Shown: in pieces, positions 1 through 7,511 of the stretch | Position numbering within the stretch: position 1 is the stretch's first letter | Layout: each line of letters starts with the position of its first letter | Assembly (NCBI GenBank): GCA_937859005.1 | Contig: CALLYR010000283.1 | Span: 1-16,969 of the forward strand | Reading direction: 5' to 3' | Source: an uncultured Paracoccus sp. | GTDB taxonomy: Bacteria; Pseudomonadota; Alphaproteobacteria; Rhodobacterales; Rhodobacteraceae | DNA length: 16,969 bases | The notes under the pieces: model-generated | The model's input: only the letters and a program-made list of their open reading frames with translations | What the model was told of the DNA's origin: nothing | Databases searched by the model: none | Program-made: the position numbers and the translations under genes

Positions 1-317
1 CACGGATCGCCGGACGAAAGCCGCCCCTCGGCCAGTCCCAGCCGCCAGACCGGCACGGGCGGCGGCAGCGGGCCGGTGGTCCGCTCCAGCGCGCCGTCCC
101 GCGCCAGCGTCAGCCGCAGCCGCGCAGGCGTACCCGGCTGTCCGGCCAGCAATTCCCGCGCGCGCGCCATGTCGCAGGGCCAGCCCAGCGCCGCGGCCCC
201 CGCCGCCAGCCGCGCCAGATGCCCCCCGGCCCGCGGCGCGGCCCTGCCGTCCCACAGGACGGTCTCGATCAGCCGCAGTCCGGGATCGTCAGACCCTGCA
301 TGAAGCGGGCTTTCCAC
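1..317 (-). CDS. pabC: Aminodeoxychorismate lyase-like aminotransferase class IV (partial)
   Basis: This is the 5' part of a gene that runs off the left edge. Family knowledge: PabC is a PLP enzyme that converts 4-amino-4-deoxychorismate to 4-aminobenzoate and pyruvate, the step after PabB. The translated N-terminus begins MESPLHAGSDDPGLRLIETV and continues with a WDG element and an HLARLAAGAAALGWPCD-type stretch, as in alphaproteobacterial class IV aminotransferases encoded beside pabB. I chose the GTG at 315-317 because a strong GGGAGGAGG ribosome site lies a few bases upstream and the residues after it fit the family. The start lies inside pabB, so the two genes overlap by 49 nt in different frames, which suggests translational coupling. 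The catalytic lysine and most of the PLP site lie outside the window, so a branched-chain or D-amino acid aminotransferase cannot be formally excluded. Confidence 0.72.
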   Translation of the reverse strand, partial: MESPLHAGSDDPGLRLIETVLWDGRAAPRAGGHLARLAAGAAALGWPCDMARARELLAGQPGTPARLRLTLARDGALERTTGPLPPPVPVWRLGLAEGRLSSGDP

Positions 318-1396
318 AATGCCTCCTCCCATTCGCCGGGGGCGGTGGAATCCTGCACGACGCCGCCGCCCACATTCAGAACCACCCTGTCGCCCCGGAC
401 CCAGGCCGTGCGGATCGCGACGGAAAAGGCCGCAGCCCCGTCAGGGGCCATCCAGCCGATCGCGCCGCAATAGACCCCGCGCGGGAACGGCTCGACCTCG
501 CGGATGATCTCCATCGCGCGGATCTTGGGCGCGCCGGTGACCGATCCGCAGGGAAACAGCGCCGGCATCAGCGTGGCCATCCCCGCGGGCGCGGCCAGTT
601 CCGCCACGATATGCGAAGTCATCTGGTGGACGGTGGGATAGGTCTCGACGGCGAAAAGCTCGGGCACCCGGACGCTGCCCACACGCGACAGGCGCGAGAG
701 GTCGTTGCGCAGCAGATCGACGATCATCAGGTTCTCGGCCTGGTTCTTTTCGGACGCGGCCAGCCCTGCCGCCAGCGCCGCATCGCGGACGGGGTCGGGA
801 TCGCGCGGCGCGGTGCCCTTCATCGGCCGCGCCTCGATCCGGCCTGCCGCATCGAGCCGGAAGAACAGTTCGGGCGAGCGCGAGACGACGGCCCAGCCCT
901 GCCCGAAATCGACGAAGGCGCCGAAGCCCACCGGCTGGCGCGCCTGCAACGCGGCATGAAGGTCCAGCGCCGTGCCGGCGAGAAGCCGCGTTTCCAGCGG
1001 AAAGGTCAGGTTGACCTGATAGCAGTCGCCCGCCGCGATATAATCCTGCACCCGCCCGAAGGCCGCCGCGTAATCCGCTTGCGGGACAAGCGGGCGCAGC
1101 GGGTCAATCTGCACGTCCCCTGCGGGCAGCGGCGGCGCTGCCTGCGGCCCGTCGTAAAGCCCGAAGGCCAGCAGCGGCCCGTCGCGCGCCTGCGGCATCA
1201 GGGGGGCAAGCCGCGGCTCCATCGCATGGCCGGCCTCATAGGCGATCCAGCCCGCGGCCCATGCGCCTTCGGCCCGCGCCCGGTCCAGACGGGCCAGCGC
1301 GGGCATGACCTCGGCCGCATCCTGCGCGACGACCAGTTCGCGCGGGCCGTCGAACAGCGCGGCCTGCCCGCCCGGCCCGTGATCGCACAGGATCAT
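269..1396 (-). CDS. pabB: Aminodeoxychorismate synthase component I (PabB)
   Basis: A 375-residue chorismate-utilising enzyme that makes 4-amino-4-deoxychorismate from chorismate and ammonia for folate synthesis in the cytoplasm. Visible motifs are the PMKGT segment at residues 191-195, whose Lys193 is the covalent nucleophile that sets PabB apart from anthranilate synthase TrpE. Others are ENLMIVDLLRND at 222-232, GSVTGAPKI at 284-292 and YCGAIG at 309-314. At 375 residues it lacks the longer N-terminal region of E. coli PabB (about 450), as in many alphaproteobacteria. The ATG at 1394-1396 is used although its ribosome site is weak. It begins 37 nt after the dctM stop on the same strand, so it may be read from the TRAP transcript, and its end overlaps pabC by 49 nt. 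No glutamine amidotransferase partner (PabA) is seen in the window. Confidence 0.93.
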   Translation of the reverse strand: MILCDHGPGGQAALFDGPRELVVAQDAAEVMPALARLDRARAEGAWAAGWIAYEAGHAMEPRLAPLMPQARDGPLLAFGLYDGPQAAPPLPAGDVQIDPLRPLVPQADYAAAFGRVQDYIAAGDCYQVNLTFPLETRLLAGTALDLHAALQARQPVGFGAFVDFGQGWAVVSRSPELFFRLDAAGRIEARPMKGTAPRDPDPVRDAALAAGLAASEKNQAENLMIVDLLRNDLSRLSRVGSVRVPELFAVETYPTVHQMTSHIVAELAAPAGMATLMPALFPCGSVTGAPKIRAMEIIREVEPFPRGVYCGAIGWMAPDGAAAFSVAIRTAWVRGDRVVLNVGGGVVQDSTAPGEWEEALWKARFMQGLTIPDCG

Positions 1397-1433
1397 GCGG
1401 GTTCATCCATCAAGCGCATCCCCGCCCGTCCGG

Positions 1434-2714
1434 TCAGCCATGGCCGACGACAGAGGTGACAAGCTGCGGGAACAGTACCAGCAGGAACATGATCGCGGTC
1501 ATCACCCCGATGAAGGGCAGAAGATACCGGAACGACGCCGACATCGGAATGCCGCCGGTCCGGCAGGCCGCCATCAGGTCGATGCCCAGGGGCGGCGTGT
1601 TCGCCCCGATCGCGAGGTTGATGGTCAGCAGGATGCCGAAATAGACCGGGTCGATCCCATAGGCCCGCAGCAGCGGCACGAAGACGGGCGCCAGGATCAG
1701 GATGATCGCAAGCGATTCCATGAACGTCCCCAGCACCAGCACGACCAGCATGACAAGGATCAGCGCCATCGTGGCATCGTCGGTCGCCCCCTGGATGGCG
1801 GCCAGCGCCATCTGCGGCACCTGTTCGGCCGCCAGGATCCAGCCAAAGACCGAGGCCGCCGCGATCACCAGCAGGATCGAGCCGGTCATCTCGGCCGTCT
1901 CGCGCAGCATCCCGGCGATGTCGGACAGGCCGATGGCGCGATAGATCAGGACCCCGGTCACCAGCGCGTAAAGGACGCCGATCCCCGCGGCCTCGGTCGG
2001 CGTGAAGATGCCGAAGCGGATGCCGCCCACGATGATCAGCGGCGCGATCAGCGCGGGGATCGACTGCCACGCGGCACGGCCCAGCGCGGGCCAGGAAAAC
2101 GCCTCGCCCCCCTTCCAGCCGTGCCTGCGCGAAATCCACCAGGCGACGACCATCAGCCCCAGGCCCAGCATGATCCCCGGCAGGATGGCCCCGACGAACA
2201 GATTGCCGATCGAGGTGTTGGTGGCCGTGCCATAGACGATCAGCACGATCGACGGCGGGATCACCGTGCCCAGCGATCCCGCGCAGCCCAGCGCGGCGGC
2301 GGAAAACCCGGGCTCATAGCCGCGTTCGCGCATCGCCGGCAGCATCATCGAGCCGATGGCCACCACATCGGCCACCCCCGACCCCGACAGCGATCCGAAC
2401 AGCATGCAGGCCACGATCATCACGATGGCAAGCCCGCCGGTCCGCCGCCCCACGATGGCCGCGCACAGAGTGACGATGCGCGGGGCCAGCCCGCCGCGCA
2501 CCATCAGCATTCCCGCCAGCAGGAACAGCGGGATCGCCAGCAGGGTGAAGCTGTCGATGCCCGCGACCATGCGCTGGGCCACGACGATCAGCGGCGAAAG
2601 ATCGGCGACCAGCAGATAGATGACCGACGACAGCCCCAGCGCCACCGCGATGGGCGCGTCGATCATGACAAGCACGGCAAAGCTGCCCAGCAGAAGGGCG
2701 AGTTCGAAATTCAT
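1434..2714 (-). CDS. dctM: TRAP transporter large permease subunit (DctM family)
   Basis: A 426-residue, very hydrophobic inner-membrane protein with about twelve predicted membrane segments, the ion-coupled translocation subunit of a tripartite TRAP importer. Family signatures are the SGSGVADVVAIGS segment early in the protein, GSLGTVIPPSI after it, FTPTEAAGIG in the middle, and NLAIGANTPPLGIDL near the end. The ATG at 2712-2714 overlaps the dctQ stop in an ATGA, and the next residues (NFELALLLG) match the usual DctM N-terminus. The reading frame stays open upstream to about 3260, but that extension overlaps dctQ and has no membrane character, so I reject it. Length is normal for the family. 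The substrate cannot be read from this subunit. Confidence 0.95.
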   Translation of the reverse strand: MNFELALLLGSFAVLVMIDAPIAVALGLSSVIYLLVADLSPLIVVAQRMVAGIDSFTLLAIPLFLLAGMLMVRGGLAPRIVTLCAAIVGRRTGGLAIVMIVACMLFGSLSGSGVADVVAIGSMMLPAMRERGYEPGFSAAALGCAGSLGTVIPPSIVLIVYGTATNTSIGNLFVGAILPGIMLGLGLMVVAWWISRRHGWKGGEAFSWPALGRAAWQSIPALIAPLIIVGGIRFGIFTPTEAAGIGVLYALVTGVLIYRAIGLSDIAGMLRETAEMTGSILLVIAAASVFGWILAAEQVPQMALAAIQGATDDATMALILVMLVVLVLGTFMESLAIILILAPVFVPLLRAYGIDPVYFGILLTINLAIGANTPPLGIDLMAACRTGGIPMSASFRYLLPFIGVMTAIMFLLVLFPQLVTSVVGHG

Positions 2715-3214
2715 TCCCGCCCCCCCGCCAGCAGGACCCCCGCCAGCGCCAGCGCGCCGCCCACGGGCAGCAGGACATAGAACAGCCCGCCCGGCATGTT
2801 CAGCGCGGTGGTCGAATGCGGCCAGGTCATCAGCGTCAGCCGCGCCCCGGTCCAGATCAGCGTCACCAGGAACAGCGCGGTCGCCACCGCCGCCAGCAGA
2901 TGCGCCGCACGCCGCACCGGCCCCGGCCCGACGACCAGGTCGCGCAGCCCGGCGCGGAAATGGCCGCCGCGGGCAAAGCCGCTGGCCGCGCCCAGGAAGG
3001 TCGCCCAGACCAGTAGCAGGCGCGGCAATTCCTCGGACCAGCGGGGCGTCGTGGCGAACAGATAGCGCGCCGCGACGACATAGATCACCATCCCCGCCAG
3101 CACCGCCAGCAACACCGCCCCCGCCCAGCGGGCAAGGCCGTCGATCAGCGCGGCAGCCCGCGCGGTCGGACCGCGGCCCGCGACGGGGCGGCTGTCGCTT
3201 TCGATCCCGCTCAC
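2711..3214 (-). CDS. dctQ: TRAP transporter small permease subunit (DctQ family)
   Basis: A 167-residue inner-membrane protein with four hydrophobic segments, the small subunit that docks with DctM. The segment WSEELPRLLLVWATFLGAA is the family hallmark (a W-x-E-E-x-x-R motif ahead of the second membrane helix), followed by a GGHFR element typical of DctQ. I placed the start at the GTG at 3212-3214, which overlaps the cupin stop codon in a GTGA. An ATG 42 nt further upstream (3254-3256) is in frame but would overlap the cupin gene and add a basic, low-complexity stretch. The 3' end overlaps dctM by 4 nt. Both overlaps point to one coupled message. Confidence 0.92.
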   Translation of the reverse strand: MSGIESDSRPVAGRGPTARAAALIDGLARWAGAVLLAVLAGMVIYVVAARYLFATTPRWSEELPRLLLVWATFLGAASGFARGGHFRAGLRDLVVGPGPVRRAAHLLAAVATALFLVTLIWTGARLTLMTWPHSTTALNMPGGLFYVLLPVGGALALAGVLLAGGRE

Positions 3215-3588
3215 GCGCCAAAGCCCTTTCCGTCGGGGCCGCGGCACAACATGCATTCATCGCAATAGGCGGCGACGACGACCCATTCGTCGGACAGGAC
3301 CTCGACCTCGTGCATGACGCCGGGCGGCAGGCGCATCGCCGTGCCTGCCGTCATGTGGAATTCCTGCCCGCCCGCACGCAGCACCGCCTCGCCCGACAGG
3401 GTCAGCGTCACTTCGTCGCGCGGATGGGCGTGGGGGGTGCTTTTCGCCCCCTTGCGCCCGGTGGTCACGGCAAGGCGGATGAAGCCCTCGCCCCGTTCGG
3501 CCGGCGAGAACAGGACCTGCTGGCTGAAATCGAACAGCTTGACCGGCGTCACGTCGGACAGGTGCCGGATCTCGGGCAGATGCGTCAT
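3211..3588 (-). CDS. Small cupin-domain protein inside the TRAP operon
   Basis: A 125-residue protein with one cupin barrel. The first metal-binding motif is seen as HAHPRDE (His53, His55, Glu59) and the second as PPGVMH (ending at His93), so the usual three-His/one-Glu site is complete. After the barrel, residues 109-115 read CDECMLC, giving a Cys-x2-Cys-x2-Cys triad near the C-terminus that the basic fold does not need. There is no signal peptide, so it is likely cytoplasmic. It overlaps dctP upstream and dctQ downstream by 4 nt each, so it is made with the transporter. Reasonable roles are an enzyme acting on the imported acid or a ligand/redox sensor. The sequence does not decide between them, and no specific reaction is assigned. 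Confidence 0.85.
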   Translation of the reverse strand: MTHLPEIRHLSDVTPVKLFDFSQQVLFSPAERGEGFIRLAVTTGRKGAKSTPHAHPRDEVTLTLSGEAVLRAGGQEFHMTAGTAMRLPPGVMHEVEVLSDEWVVVAAYCDECMLCRGPDGKGFGA

Positions 3589-4577
3589 TTGCGATAGCTT
3601 TCATAGACGGCCATCAGGTCCTTGCCATAGCCCTCGCGGTGGCTGTCCCAGACGGGCTGCACGGCCCCGACGAAGGCGGCCTTGTCCACCTCGTTGAACT
3701 CCATCCCCTTTTCCTTGAGCTTGGCGATGGTGTCGGCCTCGCCCTCGGCGACCATGCGGCGCTGTTCCCCGGCCCAGTGCTGCGCGGCCGCCTTGACCGC
3801 GGCCTGATCCTCGGGCGACAGGCCGTCCCAGACCTGGCTGGACACGACAAGGCAGGCCGCGCCCCAGACATGGCTGGTCATCGAAACGTATTTCTGCACG
3901 TCGAAGAACGACGACGAATAGATGATCGGCAGCGGGTTTTCCTGCGCGTCGAAAACGCCCTGCTGCAGCGCCGAATACAACTCGCCAAAGGCCAGCGGCG
4001 CGGGCTGGGCGCCCAGCGCCTCGAAGGTTTCAAGCCGCACCTTGTCGGGCGTCACCCGGATCTTCAGCCCCTGCAGGTCGGCGGGCGTGTTGATGGGATG
4101 CTTGCTGTTCGTCACCTGCCGATAGCCGTTTTCCCACCAGCCCAGGACCTCGATCCCCTTGGCGCGCAGCAGATCGGCGAAAGCCTCGCCCAGCTTGCCG
4201 TCCAGCGCCGCGAAGGCCTGTTCGCGGCTGTCCCAGGCATAGGGCATCTCGATCAGGCCCAGCTTCGGCTCGACCGACTGGAACGAGCCCGAGCCGATCA
4301 CCGCCCCCTGGACCGATCCGAACTGCAACCCCTCGACCATTTCCTTCTCGGTGCCAAGCTGGCCGCCCGCGAACACCTCGACCTTGACGCGGCCCTCGGT
4401 CTTTTCGGCGACCTCGCTGGCAAAGCCCTGCGAGGCCACGTGCCAGCTGTGGCTGTCGGCCAGCACATGGCCCAGGCGGATCGTCGTCTCGGCCAGCGCG
4501 ACCGAGGGCGCCGCCGCGATCCCGGCGATCAGCATTGCCGCCAGCAGGCGGCGCGGTCTGGACGGAAAATCGAACAT
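3585..4577 (-). CDS. dctP: TRAP transporter periplasmic solute-binding protein (DctP family)
   Basis: A 330-residue secreted receptor. Residues 1-29 form a signal peptide (a basic PSRPRR stretch, a hydrophobic core, cleavage likely after ALA at 27-29). The mature protein opens with TTIRLGHVLA, as DctP proteins do. Residues 169-176 (QGLKIRVT) hold the conserved arginine, Arg174, that in this family salt-bridges the substrate carboxylate. The family pattern GALP-E-Y-ALQ-G-D-QENP is seen here as GAQPAPLAFGELYSALQQG followed by FDAQENPL at about 189-216. The ATG at 4575-4577 has an AGGGAG ribosome site about 8 nt upstream. It is the first gene of the operon and overlaps the cupin by 4 nt. The exact ligand is unknown, but an organic acid is expected. 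Confidence 0.94.
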   Translation of the reverse strand: MFDFPSRPRRLLAAMLIAGIAAAPSVALAETTIRLGHVLADSHSWHVASQGFASEVAEKTEGRVKVEVFAGGQLGTEKEMVEGLQFGSVQGAVIGSGSFQSVEPKLGLIEMPYAWDSREQAFAALDGKLGEAFADLLRAKGIEVLGWWENGYRQVTNSKHPINTPADLQGLKIRVTPDKVRLETFEALGAQPAPLAFGELYSALQQGVFDAQENPLPIIYSSSFFDVQKYVSMTSHVWGAACLVVSSQVWDGLSPEDQAAVKAAAQHWAGEQRRMVAEGEADTIAKLKEKGMEFNEVDKAAFVGAVQPVWDSHREGYGKDLMAVYESYRK

Positions 4578-5047
4578 TCGCAGTCTCCCTGTTGCACAGC
4601 ACAGGCTGCGCGGGTTCGAGATCAAACGGCCACCGGATGCCGGCGCGTGGAAGATTTTCATGAACAATGTGCGGGCAAGACACAACCATGCTGCTGTATC
4701 CTGCGGGGCGGGAAACCCTGACGGAAAGGGCAAGGGGCGCTGACGGCCGCGGCCATCCGGCAAGCGTTGCGCGGACAGGGACGGCCTCGACCGGGGCCCC
4801 GGACCCGCGTGCCGCCGGGGCATCCCTCAACCAATCCGGCAGGGTCCTTCTTCTGCATGTTGAAAGTGGCCGCCGCTTTCCTCATAAGAATGGCATCATT
4901 GGGAGGATAAGTGATTTGACCGCGCCGCGGGTGGCGACTGCCGACCCGCATTCCTGAAACATGTTGCCAGTTCGCCTGCACCGTACCGGACGCCTTCGTC
5001 CGCTCTGGCCCAATGTCGTACGTCGGTATTAACTGAAAGATACAGCC
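4578..5047. other. Divergent intergenic region between dctP and the Hint-protein gene
   Basis: These 470 bases hold no gene I can support. The open frames here on both strands code for low-complexity Arg/Pro/Gly-rich text with no ribosome sites or family motifs. The region must carry the promoters of the minus-strand TRAP operon and of the plus-strand Hint gene. On the minus strand TTGTGT near 4680, followed 17 nt later by CATGAA near 4660, is a possible weak promoter for dctP. A perfect 6-bp hairpin lies at 4987-5002. The Hint gene has only a weak ribosome site (GAAAGA, about 5035-5040). No tRNA or mobile element was seen. Confidence 0.5.
4987..5002 (+). repeat. Small perfect hairpin in the Hint-gene leader
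   Basis: CGGACG, loop CCTT, CGTCCG: a six-base-pair perfect inverted repeat with a four-base loop, 45 bases before the Hint-gene start. It has no U-tract, so it is not an intrinsic terminator. It may be a leader RNA hairpin or an operator, or chance in GC-rich DNA. Confidence 0.35.
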
Positions 5048-6283
5048 ATGCCCTATGTGACCCAGCTCAACGGTGCCCTGGTCGGGACCGAGGCCGATGT
5101 TCTCGTCGTCGAGATTCCCCCCACCACCGTCCTGAACGATTTCGGCCCTTCAGAAAAGTTCGACAACTACAATGTCGCCGACGATGCCAACGGGGCCGAA
5201 ACGGTGACGCAGGGCGACTTCGCCGCGCCGGTCGTCGGCGGCGCGCCCATGCCGGGGACCTATCTCGGCTCGGGCAGCCTTTCGACCGCCGGCATCACGG
5301 TGGGAATGCCGTATGACGATCCGCTTCTCGGCAATCTCGGGCTTGCCGTTCAGCTGAATCCGATCAACGGGAATTTTCTTCAGGACGAGGCCGGCAATGT
5401 CCACATGATCACGGACCAGCCGCTGAATGCCGATCATCTGGGCGTGACCCTGACGGTCAAGCTGCCGGATTCTCCGGCGCAGACGCTGAACATTCCCCTG
5501 TCGCAGTTCAATGACACCGTGGCGGGGCTGGACCCCGCCGGCCTTCTTGCGCCGCTGCTGAGCGGGGTCACCGATGGCAGCCAGTATCTGCTCGACAATG
5601 CCCTGGTCACGATCGGCTTCGAGCCCGACGGCCAGATGATGCTGACGGACGACCAGATCAACGACATCGTCTGCTTTGCGCGGGGGACGCTGATCGAAAC
5701 GGAAAACGGCCCCCTGCCGGTCGAACTGCTGCACGAGGGCTGTCGCGTCATCACCCGCGACCATGGCGCGCAGCCGATCCGCTGGATCGGTTCGGTCCGT
5801 CTGGGCGCCGCGGCCCTGCAGGCCAATCCGAAGCTGCGCCCCATCCGCATCCGGGCGGGCGCGCTGGGCGAGGGCACGCCGACGTCGGCCCTGATCGTTT
5901 CGCCGCAGCACCGGGTTCTGGTGCGTTCCAGGATCGCGCAGAAGATGTTCGGCACCGCCGAGGTCCTGGTCGCGGCCAGGCAGCTTCTGAACCTCGATGG
6001 CATCGACATCGTCGATGATCCGGCGGACGTGGAATATTTCCATTTCCTGTTCGACCGGCACGAGGTGGTCTGGTCCAACGGGGCGGCCACAGAATCGCTT
6101 TATACCGGTCCGCAGGCGCTGAAATCGGTGGGGCCCGCCGCGCGCGAGGAGATCTTCGCGCTGTTTCCAGAACTGCGCGACCGCGACCATGCGCCGCCTG
6201 CCGCGCGTGTGCTTGCCTCGGGGCGGCAGGCGCGCAGGCTGGCCATGCGCCATCTGCAGCACCGGAAATCGCTGGTGATGTAA
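5048..6283 (+). CDS. Hint-domain (hedgehog/intein-type) protein
   Basis: A 411-residue protein in two parts. Residues about 207-375 are a Hint_2-type domain. It begins with the nucleophile-type cysteine in VCFARGTLIETE (Cys209), followed by PVELL and a GCRVITRDHG turn, then QPIRWIGS. Next come SPQHRVLV (His288) and FHFLFDRHEVVWSNG (about 331-345). Such proteins are common in Rhodobacterales and often carry secretion-type or adhesin-like N-termini. Family knowledge says the fold can cleave the peptide bond before Cys, but many of these stand-alone domains are untested. Residues 1-206 are acidic, rich in Asp, Gly, Asn and Leu, have no classical signal peptide and match no family I recognise. 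The ATG start has a weak GAAAGA site. The basic tail (residues about 387-406) is unusual. The gene is flanked by two intergenic regions and appears monocistronic. Confidence 0.85.
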   Translation: MPYVTQLNGALVGTEADVLVVEIPPTTVLNDFGPSEKFDNYNVADDANGAETVTQGDFAAPVVGGAPMPGTYLGSGSLSTAGITVGMPYDDPLLGNLGLAVQLNPINGNFLQDEAGNVHMITDQPLNADHLGVTLTVKLPDSPAQTLNIPLSQFNDTVAGLDPAGLLAPLLSGVTDGSQYLLDNALVTIGFEPDGQMMLTDDQINDIVCFARGTLIETENGPLPVELLHEGCRVITRDHGAQPIRWIGSVRLGAAALQANPKLRPIRIRAGALGEGTPTSALIVSPQHRVLVRSRIAQKMFGTAEVLVAARQLLNLDGIDIVDDPADVEYFHFLFDRHEVVWSNGAATESLYTGPQALKSVGPAAREEIFALFPELRDRDHAPPAARVLASGRQARRLAMRHLQHRKSLVM

Positions 6284-6523
6284 GGGGCGCAGGGCGCGCG
6301 CAGATCCGGCAAGGCCGGGCGCCTTCGCGGGGGCGACCGGGCGATGACGGCATTCCGGCGGCGGATCGGCATGATCCCAAGCCGGCCGCCCGCCTGCAGC
6401 GCAGCCCCCGGACCGGCCGGGCCGAATACGCCCGTGAAACGGCAGGAATCATCCTTTCGTCGTATTTCCGGGACCGGGGGACGGGCCTAGGCTGAAATCC
6501 TGGTCAATGGGAGGACACAGGAC
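6284..6523 (+). promoter_or_regulatory. Leader and presumed promoter region of the pqq operon
   Basis: These 240 bases separate the Hint gene from pqqA, and no gene is visible in them. The promoter of pqqABCDE must lie here unless the operon is read from the Hint gene. No clear -35/-10 pair stands out. The less GC-rich stretch at about 6438-6470 is the most likely place. A short hairpin, CCGGC-AAG-GCCGG at 6306-6318, lies just after the Hint stop but has no U-tract. A good ribosome site (GGGAGGA, 6509-6515) precedes pqqA by 8 nt. Confidence 0.45.
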
Positions 6524-6625
6524 ATGGCATGGACGAAACCCGCGGCACGTGAAATCCGGTGCGGCATGGAAATCAACATGTATGGTCCCGCCGAGGACGA
6601 CCGCGACGGGCGCGATCTGTTCTGA
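6524..6625 (+). CDS. pqqA: Coenzyme PQQ precursor peptide PqqA
   Basis: A 33-residue peptide, the ribosomally made substrate from which PQQ is built. It carries the invariant Glu-x3-Tyr core: Glu16 and Tyr20 in MEINMYGPAE, the two residues that PqqE crosslinks and that become the cofactor. The N-terminal leader starts MAWTKP, as in known PqqA peptides (typical MxWxKP), and the tail is acidic (AEDDRDGRDLF). A GGGAGGA ribosome site sits 8 nt before the ATG. It is the first gene of a run whose next members are pqqB, C, D and E. The gene overlaps a frame that is open upstream of pqqB, which can hide it in automatic annotation. Confidence 0.97.
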   Translation: MAWTKPAAREIRCGMEINMYGPAEDDRDGRDLF

Positions 6626-6638
6626 TTTCCCGCGCTTC

Positions 6639-7511
6639 GTGCTGGTAAGGATACTCGGGGCAGCCGCGGGCGGGGGAGTTCCCCAATGGAACTGCGGCTG
6701 CCGCAACTGCGCCGATGCGCGCGCGGGACGGATCGCGCCGCTGACGCAGTCGTCCGTGGCCGTCTCGGTCGACGGGACGCAGTGGGTTGTGATGAACGCA
6801 TCCCCCGACATCCGCGCGCAGATCGCGGCCGCGCCGCAACTGCACCCCCGTGGCCTGCGGGACACGCCCGTCCGCGCGGTGGTGCTGACGAACGGGGACG
6901 TGGATCACATCGCGGGCCTGCTGACCCTGCGGGAAAAGACGCCTTTCACCATCCACGCAACCCCGGCCACGCTGGACATCCTGCGCGAGCCGGTGTTCCG
7001 CGTGCTGGACCCCGATCTGGTGCGGCAGGACGTCCCCTTCGAACCCGCGCCTGGACTGGCGGTCACCGCCTTCGCCGTCCCCGGCAAGGTGCCGCTGTTC
7101 CTGGAAGACGGCGCCCCCGATCTGTCGCTGGTGGGTGAACAGACGATCGGCCTGCGGATCGCGGCAAAGGGCAAGGTGATGTTTTACATCCCCGGCTGCG
7201 CGGCCGTCCCCGACGATCTGGCGGCGGCATTGGACGGGGCGGACCTGATCCTGTTCGACGGCACCGTCTGGGACGACGACGAGATGCGCCGGACCGGCAC
7301 CGGCACCAAGACCGGCGCGCGCATGGGGCATATGCCGATTTCAGGCCCGCATGGCAGCATGGCGCGGCTGGCGGGCGTGGCCTGCGGGCGGCGGCTGTTC
7401 ATCCATATCAACAACACCAACCCCGTCCTGCAGCCCGCATCGCCCGAGCGGGCCGGGCTTGAGGCCGCAGGCTGGGGCGTGGCGCAGGACGGAATGGAGC
7501 TTTCATTATGA
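6639..7511 (+). CDS. pqqB: PQQ biosynthesis protein PqqB
   Basis: A 290-residue metallo-beta-lactamase-fold protein. PqqB is known to hydroxylate the tyrosine of the crosslinked precursor and needs iron. Near the N-terminus AAAGGGVPQWNC leads into the structural zinc-type Cys19-x-Cys21-x2-Cys24 cluster. TNGDVDHIAGLLTLRE at about 84-99 is the fold's metal motif in the form specific to PqqB, and HINNTNPVL lies near the end. I place the start at the GTG at 6639, 13 nt after the pqqA stop, because LVRILGAAAGGG is the usual N-terminus. The frame is open upstream to an ATG at 6507, but that part is antisense-like to the family and overlaps pqqA. There is no good ribosome site at the GTG, so re-initiation after pqqA is likely. 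The stop overlaps pqqC (ATGA). Confidence 0.93.
   Translation: MLVRILGAAAGGGVPQWNCGCRNCADARAGRIAPLTQSSVAVSVDGTQWVVMNASPDIRAQIAAAPQLHPRGLRDTPVRAVVLTNGDVDHIAGLLTLREKTPFTIHATPATLDILREPVFRVLDPDLVRQDVPFEPAPGLAVTAFAVPGKVPLFLEDGAPDLSLVGEQTIGLRIAAKGKVMFYIPGCAAVPDDLAAALDGADLILFDGTVWDDDEMRRTGTGTKTGARMGHMPISGPHGSMARLAGVACGRRLFIHINNTNPVLQPASPERAGLEAAGWGVAQDGMELSL

Noticed and set aside
1395..2780. A 461-codon open frame on the plus strand opposite dctM
   Set aside because: Composition is Arg/Asp/Gln/His-rich text typical of the reverse of a GC-rich membrane gene, with no family motif, while the minus strand encodes a textbook DctM.
2715..3260. N-terminal extension of the dctM frame into dctQ
   Set aside because: The extension is out of frame with the clear DctQ sequence, lacks membrane segments, and a typical DctM start lies at 2714.
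4658..4981. Small open frames on both strands in the dctP/Hint intergenic region
   Set aside because: No ribosome site, no domain, low-complexity composition; more likely promoter DNA.
6507..6638. Upstream extension of pqqB from the ATG at 6507
   Set aside because: These 44 codons overlap pqqA in another frame and do not resemble the PqqB N-terminus, which begins near VRILGAAAGGG.
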